From: an uncultured Eubacteriales bacterium
Lineage (GTDB): Bacteria > Bacillota > Clostridia > Oscillospirales > Oscillospiraceae
Length of the DNA: 5,044 nt
Assembly: GCA_949744025.1 (NCBI GenBank)
Contig: CATJWA010000325.1
Coordinates: 1 to 5,044 of the forward strand
Direction: 5' to 3'
Made by a program: the position numbers and the translations under genes
The notes under the pieces: model-generated
The model's input: only the letters and a program-made list of their open reading frames with translations
Database searches by the model: none
Told to the model about the DNA's origin: nothing
Shown: one piece after another, positions 1 to 4,544 of the stretch
Numbering within the stretch: the first letter of the stretch is position 1
How the letters are laid out: each line of letters opens with the position of its first letter

Positions 1-833
1 CAGCCGTGGGGGATGTGGCCGGTGGAGAAAGCCGCGCCGGTCTTGTGCGCCATTGAGTGGACTATGCCCAGCAGGGCGTTGGAGAAGGCCTGGCCGGCCA
101 GGCACTGGGCGTAGTGCATCTGCTCGCGGGCGTCCATGTCGCCGAGGTAGGACTGCGGCAGGAAGTCAAACACCATCTCGATGGCCTTGACCGCAAGGGG
201 ATCGGTGAACGGGCTGTTGAGCGTAGAGACATATGCCTCGATGGCGTGGGTCAGCGCGTCCATGCCGGTGTAGGCAACCTGCTTGGGCGGCAGGCTCTCT
301 ACCAGGGCGGGGTCAACAATCGCCACGTCGGGGGTTATCTCGAAGTCGGCCAGAGGATACTTGATGCCCTTGGCGTAGTCGGTTATGACGGAGAAGGCGG
401 TGACCTCGGTCGCGGTGCCGGAGGTGGAGGGGATGGCACAGAAGCGGGCCTTCGTGCGCAGCTTGGGGAAGTTGAAGGGCACGCACAGGTCCTCAAAGGT
501 GGTCTCGGGGTACTCGTAGAAGGCCCACATGGCCTTTGCCGCGTCAATCGGGGAGCCGCCGCCGATGGAGACTATCCAGTCCGGCTCAAACTCGCGCATT
601 GCCGCAGCGCCCTTCATGACCGTCTCGACGGAGGGGTCGGGCTCAACGCCCTCGAAGAAGCGGACCTCCATGCCGGCTTCCTTGAGGTAAGCGCCCACCT
701 TGTCCAGGAAACCGCCCTTTTTCATGGAGCTGCCGCCGGAGACTACGATGGCCTTCCTGCCGGTCAGGTTCTTCAGGTTGGCAAGAGCGTCCTTGCCGTA
801 GTACAGGTCTCTGGGTAATGTGAATCGTGCCAT
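1..833 (-). CDS. Iron-containing (type III) alcohol dehydrogenase, N-terminal 277 residues
   Basis: This gene encodes a cytoplasmic NAD(P)-dependent alcohol dehydrogenase that interconverts aldehydes or ketones and alcohols, typically at the end of fermentation. Translation from position 833 gives MARFTLPRDLYYGKDAL. The nucleotide-binding GGGSPIDAAK lies at residues 91-100 and the conserved IPSTSGTATEVTAFSVIT at 134-151. The four metal ligands expected of the family can be placed as D192 and H196 (MDALTHAIEA), H259 (GIVHSMAH) and H276 (HIPHG). Family members are about 380-400 residues, so roughly the last 110 are missing because the window ends, not because the gene is broken. The start is supported by TAAGGAGG at 843-850, 9 nt upstream. 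A promoter lies at 900-928 and two Rex-like sites lie nearby. It appears to be transcribed alone or as the first gene of an operon running off the left edge. The family is certain; the actual substrate (ethanol, butanol, a diol or lactaldehyde) cannot be read from this part. Confidence 0.95.
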   Translation of the reverse strand, partial: MARFTLPRDLYYGKDALANLKNLTGRKAIVVSGGSSMKKGGFLDKVGAYLKEAGMEVRFFEGVEPDPSVETVMKGAAAMREFEPDWIVSIGGGSPIDAAKAMWAFYEYPETTFEDLCVPFNFPKLRTKARFCAIPSTSGTATEVTAFSVITDYAKGIKYPLADFEITPDVAIVDPALVESLPPKQVAYTGMDALTHAIEAYVSTLNSPFTDPLAVKAIEMVFDFLPQSYLGDMDAREQMHYAQCLAGQAFSNALLGIVHSMAHKTGAAFSTGHIPHG

Positions 834-856
834 TTTTATATTCCTCCTTAGAGTCG

Positions 857-870
857 GGCGTGTTTACGCC
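857..870 (-). other. Small hairpin in the alcohol dehydrogenase 5' leader
   Basis: The arms GGCGT (857-861) and ACGCC (866-870) pair perfectly around a 4-nt loop. The hairpin sits between the predicted transcription start near 893 and the ribosome binding site at 843-850. It could slightly modulate translation or be incidental. Confidence 0.3.
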
Positions 871-875
871 TGAAA

Positions 876-893
876 TTGCTTATTTTTTAACAC
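876..893 (-). promoter_or_regulatory. Rex-like operator candidate, proximal site
   Basis: On the minus strand this reads GTGTTAAAAAATAAGCAA. Against the Rex consensus TTGTTAA-N4-TTAACAA it matches 6 of 7 in the first half and 5 of 7 in the second, with the correct 4-bp spacing. It begins at the predicted transcription start and runs downstream, where a bound repressor would block RNA polymerase. The assignment to Rex is inferred from family knowledge, because iron alcohol dehydrogenases are classic Rex targets in Firmicutes. A-rich DNA can mimic the site. Confidence 0.4.
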
Positions 894-899
894 AGCCGC

Positions 900-928
900 A
901 TTGTAACGCCTTTGTCGGAAAAAATCAA
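900..928 (-). promoter_or_regulatory. SigA-type promoter for the alcohol dehydrogenase
   Basis: On the minus strand, TTGATT (923-928) is separated by exactly 17 bp from TACAAT (900-905). Both hexamers are close to the consensus. The predicted start is near 893, giving a leader of about 60 nt before the ATG at 833. It lies in an AT-rich spacer and points at the dehydrogenase. Confidence 0.7.
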
Positions 929-944
929 GAGCAAATCGCAATAT

Positions 945-962
945 TTATCAATTTTTTAACAA
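945..962 (-). promoter_or_regulatory. Rex-like operator candidate, distal site
   Basis: On the minus strand this reads TTGTTAAAAAATTGATAA. The first half-site TTGTTAA is perfect and the second matches TTAACAA at 5 of 7, with the 4-bp spacing of Rex operators. It lies about 16 bp upstream of the -35 hexamer and shares the 11-mer TGTTAAAAAAT with the proximal site at 876-893. Confidence 0.4.
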
Positions 963-1034
963 TTTCTTTTGCCCACATATTTTTCTTGGAGTCTAATGGT
1001 ACAGCTTCTTGTGTGAGCAGCCGTTTTAAAACCG

Positions 1035-1062
1035 GAAGCCGCCCCCGAAAGAGGGCGGCTTC
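1035..1062 (-). terminator. Hairpin terminator after the Cys/His-rich gene
   Basis: A perfect 10-bp GC-rich stem (GAAGCCGCCC at 1035-1044 with GGGCGGCTTC at 1053-1062) encloses 8 nt that can close as a GAAA-type tetraloop. On the minus strand it begins 18 nt after the stop of the Cys/His gene and is followed by CGGTTTT. On the plus strand the stem is followed by TCTGTTTT, so it could work both ways. It would insulate the dehydrogenase promoter from readthrough. The T-tracts are short. Confidence 0.7.
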
Positions 1063-1080
1063 TCTGTTTTATTGAAATGC

Positions 1081-1461
1081 TCAGCAGTGTCCGTGATGAC
1101 CGTGGTGTCCGACCGCGGCGGTCTGGCAGCTTCCGTCGCAGAAGCCGCAGTCGTGGCCGTAGCCGCAGCAGAGCAGACCGTCATGGCTGTGGCGGCCGGT
1201 CAGGGTGCAGCCCTCGACGGTGCACAGGGCGCGGCACTGGCCGTCGCATATGCCGCTATCGTGGGCATAGCCGCAGTATACCACGCCGTCGTGACTGTGG
1301 CGTCCGGTCAGGGCGCAGTCCTCGAGCGTGCACACGGCGCAGCTTGCGTCCGCATACCAGCCGGCGCCGCGCCCCCTGCAACCATGGGCATATGCGGAGA
1401 CGGACAGCGAGGCGAGCAGAACGAGGGCCAGAAGCACTGAAGCAAAACGTTTTTTGGACAT
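1081..1461 (-). CDS. Secreted Cys/His-rich tandem-repeat protein, function unknown
   Basis: This is a 126-residue protein with an N-terminal signal peptide: MSKKRF, a hydrophobic core at residues 7-22 and a likely cleavage after the A-Y-A at 23-25. The mature part of about 101 residues holds 15 Cys and 12 His. Two tandem units at residues 44-76 and 80-112 share 23 of 33 positions with a 36-residue period. Their pattern is C-T-x-E-x-C-x-L-T-G-R-H-S-H-D-G-x3-C-G-Y-x-H-D-x-G-x-C-D-G-x-C. The C-terminus is a His-rich tail, GHHGHHGHC. I recognise no named family. The residues suggest an extracytoplasmic metal-binding or disulfide-stabilised protein, which is inference. An in-frame ATG 19 codons upstream exists, but the start at 1461 is preferred because AGGAGG lies 10 nt before it and it puts the signal peptide at the N-terminus. 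The gene is divergent from the MgtC-family gene, has its own promoter, a leader of about 165 nt and a terminator. Confidence 0.85.
   Translation of the reverse strand: MSKKRFASVLLALVLLASLSVSAYAHGCRGRGAGWYADASCAVCTLEDCALTGRHSHDGVVYCGYAHDSGICDGQCRALCTVEGCTLTGRHSHDGLLCCGYGHDCGFCDGSCQTAAVGHHGHHGHC
1126..1332 (-). repeat. Two tandem 108-bp coding repeats
   Basis: The segments 1126-1224 and 1234-1332 are the same 33-codon unit at a spacing of 108 bp. Similarity is visible at DNA level; for example CCGGTCAGGG occurs at 1196 and again at 1304. The arrangement points to internal duplication within the Cys/His gene. Confidence 0.85.
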
Positions 1462-1471
1462 TGGAATACAA

Positions 1472-1477
1472 CCTCCT
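1472..1477 (-). promoter_or_regulatory. Ribosome binding site deciding the Cys/His gene start
   Basis: The minus strand reads AGGAGG here, 10 nt before the ATG at 1461. The upstream in-frame ATG at 1518 has no comparable site, so the shorter protein is preferred. Confidence 0.8.
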
Positions 1478-1499
1478 GCAATGTAAAGTGATATGCCTG

Positions 1500-1583
1500 A
1501 ATTATGCCGTTTACGCAAAGCGGAGGCGGCATAACGGCGGTGCGGTTATTACGCCGTGTCTGCGAAGCGGGTCCGGCATAATT
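1500..1583 (-). other. Structured 5' leader of the Cys/His gene
   Basis: A perfect 10-bp inverted repeat (AATTATGCCG at 1500-1509, CGGCATAATT at 1574-1583) brackets an inner imperfect hairpin. In the inner hairpin GTTATTACGCC (1545-1555) pairs with GGCATAAC (1528-1535) with a 3-nt bulge. The whole lies in the predicted transcript between the start near 1628 and the ribosome binding site at 1472-1477. It does not resemble a riboswitch class that I can name. Confidence 0.4.
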
Positions 1584-1634
1584 GGCCAAACGCGCATACG
1601 CGGACGGAAAGGCCATAATAAACCTTTCTCACTT

Positions 1635-1663
1635 ATTATAGCACACCTGCGCCGGCGGCGCAA
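1635..1663 (-). promoter_or_regulatory. Promoter for the Cys/His-rich gene
   Basis: The minus strand carries a perfect TATAAT (1635-1640) with an extended TGC just upstream, and TTGCGC (1658-1663) 17 bp away. The predicted start near 1628 leaves a leader of about 165 nt. The promoter is divergent from the MgtC-gene promoter at 1690-1718. Confidence 0.65.
1648..1662. promoter_or_regulatory. Inverted repeat, candidate operator between divergent promoters
   Basis: TGCGCC (1648-1653) and GGCGCA (1657-1662) form a perfect inverted repeat with a 3-bp centre. It overlaps the -35 of the Cys/His gene promoter and lies 27 bp from the -35 of the MgtC-gene promoter, so a bound regulator could act on one or both. 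No regulator gene is in view. Confidence 0.4.
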
Positions 1664-1689
1664 GGAGATTTATGGATGTTTCCTGCGGC

Positions 1690-1718
1690 TTGATTCCAAG
1701 GCGGATTCATGGTATACT
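1690..1718 (+). promoter_or_regulatory. Promoter for the MgtC-family gene
   Basis: TTGATT (1690-1695), a 17-bp spacer and TATACT (1713-1718) make a good SigA-type promoter. The predicted start near 1725 gives a leader of only about 36 nt, which leaves no room for a magnesium riboswitch such as the M-box. Confidence 0.65.
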
Positions 1719-1760
1719 TGTCGAAAAAGACAGACTGCGGAGGGATGGGAGAGGTGCAAT

Positions 1761-2438
1761 ATGGGATTTTTTAATGTGCTTGAGCTGGAATGCGTTGTGC
1801 GGATTGCGCTGTCCGCCGTCTGCGGGGGAGTTATAGGACTTGAGCGCGAGCGCAGGTTCAAAAGCGCGGGCATACGCACGCACCTTATCGTGGCGCTGTC
1901 CGCGGCGCTGATGACGGTGCTGTCGAAGTACGGTTTTTCAGACGTGGTCGGCGGGGGAGTACAGGTGGACGCCTCGCGGGTGGCCGCCGGCGTGGTGTGC
2001 GCAATCGGCTTTCTCGGCGCGGGCGTAATCTTTCTGCGCAGGGACGTTGTCAGCGGCGTGACCACCGCGGCGGGGCTCTGGGCCACGGTCGGCGTAGGCA
2101 TGGCAATCGGCGCGGGCTGGTATTTCACCGGCGCGGCAAGCACTGTGCTTATCGTCGTTTTTCAGCTGCTTCTGCACTACCGCACGCTTCTGGTGAGAAC
2201 GCAGAAAATGGGAACGGTGGTCTTTCGCGTGAGCGAGGGGCAGACGGAGGAGACGGTGTGCCAGCGTCTTGTGCAGCTTGTCGAGCGCACGAGGGACATC
2301 AGCCTGCGGCGAACGGACGACGGATACGTCGAGGTCCGCTGCGAGGTGATTTTTCCCGCAGACTACCACTCCAAGGACATGATTCGCGCGCTCAGGGAGA
2401 TGCCGGAGGTCTGCTCAATCGAGATGCACAGGCCGTAG
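1761..2438 (+). CDS. MgtC/SapB family membrane protein
   Basis: This 225-residue inner-membrane protein belongs to the MgtC/SapB family, whose members affect growth at low magnesium, membrane potential or virulence depending on the host. The biochemical role here is not readable. Family hallmarks are GGVIGLERE (22-30), AGIRTHLIVALSAAL (36-50), ASRVAAGVVCAIGFLGAGVIF (71-91, with the invariant GFLGAG) and SGVTTAAGLWATVGVGMAIGAG (98-119). Hydrophobic segments lie near residues 10-25, 40-56, 72-91, 101-118 and 122-139. They are followed by a cytoplasmic tail of about 80 residues (150-225) like the small ACT-like domain of longer MgtC proteins. The start at 1761 follows GGGAGAGG (1747-1754). The same frame is open far upstream, but that part is antisense to the Cys/His gene and lies before the promoter. 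The gene appears to be monocistronic and ends at a shared terminator. Confidence 0.92.
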   Translation: MGFFNVLELECVVRIALSAVCGGVIGLERERRFKSAGIRTHLIVALSAALMTVLSKYGFSDVVGGGVQVDASRVAAGVVCAIGFLGAGVIFLRRDVVSGVTTAAGLWATVGVGMAIGAGWYFTGAASTVLIVVFQLLLHYRTLLVRTQKMGTVVFRVSEGQTEETVCQRLVQLVERTRDISLRRTDDGYVEVRCEVIFPADYHSKDMIRALREMPEVCSIEMHRP

Positions 2439-2449
2439 AGAAAAGAACA

Positions 2450-2486
2450 AAACGGGACAGCTTTCTCAGCGAAAGCCGTCCCGTTT
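2450..2486. terminator. Bidirectional terminator between convergent genes
   Basis: A 9-bp stem (AAACGGGAC at 2450-2458 with GTCCCGTTT at 2478-2486), one A-C mismatch, then a 6-bp stem (GCTTTC/GAAAGC) close on a 5-nt loop. The minus-strand tail TGTTCTTTT is T-rich, so it is a strong terminator for the epimerase gene, whose stop is 6 nt away. It also follows the MgtC-family stop by 11 nt on the plus strand, where only the TTT of the stem serves as a T-tract. Confidence 0.8.
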
Positions 2487-2492
2487 GACGTT

Positions 2493-3359
2493 TCAGAGAA
2501 ATTTCAGGGACCACTCGGTTTTGAAGGTCTGTCCGGAGGGGAGGGAGAGCAGGTCCGGCTGCGTTTCAAGGTCCTCGACGACGCCGCTGCGCGAGGGCAG
2601 GGAGGTCCAGGGCTCAAGGCAGACATAGGGCGCGTCGGTTTTCGGCTTGTGCCAGAAGCCGAGGACGGGGAAGCCGGGCGCGCTGAGCGTTACCGAGTGT
2701 GCGCCGCGTTCGCTGCGCAGCGTTACGGGGCCGGTCACGCCGCGCAGGACCACCGCGTCGTTGTCAAACAGGCTGTGGCGCAGGAGCAGACGGTTGTTTT
2801 CAAGGGGGAAGGGCTCGTCGCGGCCGGTGACAAAGCAGTCGTCCGTGAACTCCACGCGGCGGGGCGAGCAGGGAGGAAACTCGAGGAAGTAATCCTCAAA
2901 GCTCAGCCCCTTGTCCAGCGGCACGTTTATGCCGGGGTGGCCGCCGAGGCCGAAATACATGGTTTTTTCGTCGCGGTTTTCCACGCGGTTTTCTATGCGC
3001 AGGGTGTCCCCGTCAAGGCGGTAGGTTATGAAATAGGCAAAGCGGAAGGGGTACATTTCAAGGGTGGCGGCGCTGCTTTCAAGGCGGAGGGTCATGCTGC
3101 CGGCGGAGCGGGAGCTGAGCTCAAAGTCCGAGCCGGGGGCAAAGCCGTGCCTCGGCAGACTGTAGCTTTTGCCGCGGTAGGTGTACCGGCCCTCGGTCAG
3201 ACGGGCGATATAGGGAAAGAGGTTGGGCGCGCGGTTGGACCAATAGGCGGGGTCGGCCTGCCAGAGATATTCAACCCCAGCGGAGCGTATGGACATAAGC
3301 TGGGCCCCGCGGGTGTCCGCGCAGACGCGCAGGCAGCTGTTTTCAAGCTCAAAAAGCAT
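2493..3359 (-). CDS. Aldose 1-epimerase (mutarotase) family protein, LacX-like
   Basis: This 288-residue cytoplasmic protein belongs to the galactose mutarotase-like fold and should interconvert alpha and beta anomers of an aldose or sugar phosphate. Visible family features are APNLFPYIARL (44-54), RHGFA with H71, GGHPGINVP with H141, and CLEPWTSLP with E249. By analogy with GalM, H141 and E249 would be the catalytic acid and base, with H71 aiding substrate binding. Length is normal for the shorter LacX/YihR-like branch, compared with about 340 for GalM. The start at 3359 follows GGGAGGAA (3366-3373). The gene is divergent from the D-lyxose isomerase gene, which suggests a shared sugar pathway, though no substrate can be named. 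Its own promoter at 3576-3604 implies a leader of about 210 nt full of inverted repeats. Confidence 0.92.
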   Translation of the reverse strand: MLFELENSCLRVCADTRGAQLMSIRSAGVEYLWQADPAYWSNRAPNLFPYIARLTEGRYTYRGKSYSLPRHGFAPGSDFELSSRSAGSMTLRLESSAATLEMYPFRFAYFITYRLDGDTLRIENRVENRDEKTMYFGLGGHPGINVPLDKGLSFEDYFLEFPPCSPRRVEFTDDCFVTGRDEPFPLENNRLLLRHSLFDNDAVVLRGVTGPVTLRSERGAHSVTLSAPGFPVLGFWHKPKTDAPYVCLEPWTSLPSRSGVVEDLETQPDLLSLPSGQTFKTEWSLKFL

Positions 3360-3398
3360 ATTTTATTCCTCCCGAAAAAGTTTGTTGCATATGTTGCT

Positions 3399-3426
3399 GC
3401 GTAAAATACGCTCCGTGGAGAGTATT
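3399..3426 (-). other. Overlapping small hairpins near the epimerase ribosome binding site
   Basis: GCGTA (3399-3403) pairs with TACGC (3407-3411) around 3 nt. Alternatively AATAC (3405-3409) pairs with GTATT (3422-3426) around an inner CTC/GAG stem. The two forms are mutually exclusive. They lie in the predicted epimerase leader, about 25-50 nt upstream of its ribosome binding site. Confidence 0.35.
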
Positions 3427-3473
3427 TATGGAAGGGCCTGGAGGCATGGCGGCCCCCCTTGCGGTGGCGTGAA

Positions 3474-3545
3474 GTATTCCTGCGAAAATTTGCCCCCGCC
3501 AACGAAGAAATCCCTTTCGCGGGCGGCATTTTCGCTTATGAATAC
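3474..3545 (-). other. Long nested inverted repeat in the epimerase leader
   Basis: Four stacked arms pair in register: GTATTC (3474-3479) with GAATAC (3540-3545), GCGAAAA (3482-3488) with TTTTCGC (3529-3535), TGCC (3491-3494) with GGCA (3525-3528), and CCCGC (3495-3499) with GCGGG (3519-3523). They are separated only by small bulges and leave a 19-nt loop. That is 22 base pairs in 72 nt, too regular for chance. It lies in the predicted 5' leader of the epimerase. It may be a structured RNA or a miniature dispersed repeat. I know of no named class that fits. Confidence 0.55.
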
Positions 3546-3575
3546 AGTGGGGAAGCTGGCTTTGCCAACGACCCA

Positions 3576-3604
3576 AGTATATTACATTTTTTTGTAATTT
3601 GCAA
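3576..3604 (-). promoter_or_regulatory. Promoter for the epimerase gene with a spacer palindrome
   Basis: The minus strand reads TTGCAA (3599-3604), a 17-bp spacer and TATACT (3576-3581). The inverted repeat ATTACA-N6-TGTAAT (3581-3598) fills the spacer almost exactly, which could be an operator. The predicted start is near 3569. Confidence 0.6.
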
Positions 3605-3622
3605 GCCGCATTTTAGAGAAAC

Positions 3623-3652
3623 AGACAAACGGGGAGCTTGGTAGACAAATGG
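3623..3652. repeat. Direct repeat pair at 20-bp spacing
   Basis: AGACAAACGG (3623-3632) and AGACAAATGG (3643-3652) differ at one base and start exactly 20 bp apart, about two helical turns. They lie between the two divergent promoters. This could be a same-face binding site for a regulator or chance. Confidence 0.3.
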
Positions 3653-3728
3653 AGCAAAGCAGAATGAACAAAAAACACGGCGATAATTATGCAACAGGGC
3701 AAAACGGGTGCTTTTTGGGGCAAGCAGG

Positions 3729-3757
3729 TTGATAAAACAGGGCGGCTATTATAAAAT
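3729..3757 (+). promoter_or_regulatory. Promoter for the isomerase-kinase operon
   Basis: TTGATA (3729-3734) is 17 bp from TAAAAT (3752-3757). TATAAA at 3750-3755 is an alternative -10 with a 15-bp spacer. The predicted start near 3764 gives a leader of about 80 nt. Confidence 0.6.
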
Positions 3758-3802
3758 CAAAAACACGGGTTTTACCGCTTTTTGAGCGCATCGAGTATAT
3801 CA

Positions 3803-3828
3803 GGCTTTAAGCCCGCAAACATGCGGGC
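3803..3828 (+). promoter_or_regulatory. Hairpins beside the isomerase ribosome binding site
   Basis: GCCCGCA (3811-3817) pairs perfectly with TGCGGGC (3822-3828) around AACA, ending immediately before the GGGGGAGG (3829-3836) that serves as ribosome binding site. A competing hairpin, GGCT (3803-3806) with AGCC (3810-3813), uses part of the same 5' arm. The two cannot form together, so a translational effect is possible. Confidence 0.35.
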
Positions 3829-3843
3829 GGGGGAGGTTATTGA

Positions 3844-4530
3844 ATGAAACGCAGTCAAATCAACGCAGCATTGAAGGAAATGGAGGCCATGGTCAGCAGA
3901 TGCGGATTCGCTCTGCCGCCGTTTTGCAGTTTCACGCCGGAGCAGTGGCGGGAAAAGGGACACGACTACGACGAGGTGCGAGAGAACATGCTCGGCTGGG
4001 ACATCACCGATTACGGCATGGGCCGCTTCGACGAGCTCGGCTTCTCGCTGATAACCATACGCAACGGCAACCGGAGAATGCCGGAGAAGTACACAAAAAC
4101 CTACGCGGAAAAGCTGCTGTACATAAAGGAGGGGCAGTATTCGCCGATGCATTTCCACTGGCTCAAGGCCGAGGACATCATAAACCGCGGGGGCGGAAAC
4201 GTGCTCATACGGGTATACAACGCGACGCAGGACGAGGATTTGGACAGGGTAAACGACGTGACGGTTCACGTTGACGGCAGGGAGCTGACGGCGCCCGCCG
4301 GCACGCAGGTGCGTCTGACGCCGGGAGAGAGCATAACCATTTACCCGCGAATGTACCACGACTTCACCGTGGAGGAGGGCAGCGGGCCCGTGCTGCTGGG
4401 CGAGGTGAGCCAGTGCAACGACGATGACACGGACAACCGGTTTTACGGGGAGCTCGGACGCTTCCCGACTATCGAGGAGGACGAGCCGCCGTACCGTCTG
4501 CTGTGCAGCGAGTACCCGCCGGCAAAATGA
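3844..4530 (+). CDS. D-lyxose isomerase (D-lyxose/D-mannose ketol-isomerase), cupin type
   Basis: This 228-residue enzyme should interconvert D-lyxose and D-xylulose. Characterised relatives also convert D-mannose to D-fructose, using a divalent metal such as Mn in a cupin barrel in the cytoplasm. Family signatures are MKRSQIN at the start, YAEKLLYIKEGQ (87-98), MHFHWLKAEDIINRGGG (102-118), LTPGESITIYP (158-168) and GEVSQCNDDDTDNRF (186-200). Metal ligands are placed at H103, H105, E110 and H172 by the cupin pattern. Length matches the long (about 225-residue) bacterial D-lyxose isomerases, not the shorter YdaE type. The start at 3844 follows GGGAGG (3831-3836) by 7 nt. The gene leads an operon with a PfkB kinase starting 14 nt after its stop, which favours mannose-to-fructose as the physiological step. 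That substrate choice is inference. Confidence 0.9.
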   Translation: MKRSQINAALKEMEAMVSRCGFALPPFCSFTPEQWREKGHDYDEVRENMLGWDITDYGMGRFDELGFSLITIRNGNRRMPEKYTKTYAEKLLYIKEGQYSPMHFHWLKAEDIINRGGGNVLIRVYNATQDEDLDRVNDVTVHVDGRELTAPAGTQVRLTPGESITIYPRMYHDFTVEEGSGPVLLGEVSQCNDDDTDNRFYGELGRFPTIEEDEPPYRLLCSEYPPAK

Positions 4531-4544
4531 GGTGAGAGGCGAAG

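Larger units (their letters stand above)
3360..3843. other. 484-bp divergent intergenic region
   Basis: This gap between the epimerase and the isomerase holds a promoter for each. From 3360 to about 3569 it holds the repeat-rich predicted epimerase leader, and from about 3764 to 3843 the short isomerase leader. Between the promoters (3605-3728) I see only short direct repeats. On the minus strand a reading frame from about 3572 to 3428 encodes a plausible-looking GKASFPTVFISENAARERDF with a downstream stop, but it has no in-frame ATG, GTG or TTG start and is not called. Confidence 0.6.

Noticed and set aside
57..818. Long plus-strand open frame over the left end
   Set aside because: It is the antisense of the iron alcohol dehydrogenase, whose motifs are unmistakable on the minus strand. 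The plus frame is low in recognisable domains and has no ribosome binding site.
1072..1440. Ala/Val-rich plus-strand frame opposite the Cys/His gene
   Set aside because: It is a shadow of the repeat DNA. It lacks a ribosome binding site, whereas the minus-strand product has a signal peptide, repeats, promoter and terminator.
1077..1760. N-terminal extension of the MgtC-family frame
   Set aside because: The frame happens to be open, but it is Arg-rich antisense of the Cys/His gene and precedes the MgtC-gene promoter. A good ribosome binding site and the usual family N-terminus are at 1761.
1725..1760. Magnesium riboswitch (M-box) ahead of the MgtC-family gene
   Set aside because: The predicted leader is only about 36 nt and no M-box core is visible farther upstream.
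1672..1836. 54-codon plus-strand frame beginning ATGGATGTTTCC with AAGGAG 4 nt upstream
   Set aside because: It starts before the best promoter for this strand, overlaps the MgtC-family start and has no recognisable content, so a leader peptide is possible but unsupported.
2649..3404. Long plus-strand frame over the epimerase
   Set aside because: It is antisense to the aldose 1-epimerase, which carries catalytic motifs, a ribosome binding site and a terminator on the minus strand.
3197..3576. Minus-strand frames rich in Arg and Pro upstream of the epimerase (starts near 3529 and 3576)
   Set aside because: They cross the nested inverted repeats and run into the epimerase gene in other frames. 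They have no ribosome binding site and look like translated repeat DNA.
3842..3857. Catabolite-response element (CcpA site) at the isomerase start
   Set aside because: TGAAACGCAGTCA resembles a cre box but the central CG is shifted by one base, so it does not fit the consensus spacing.
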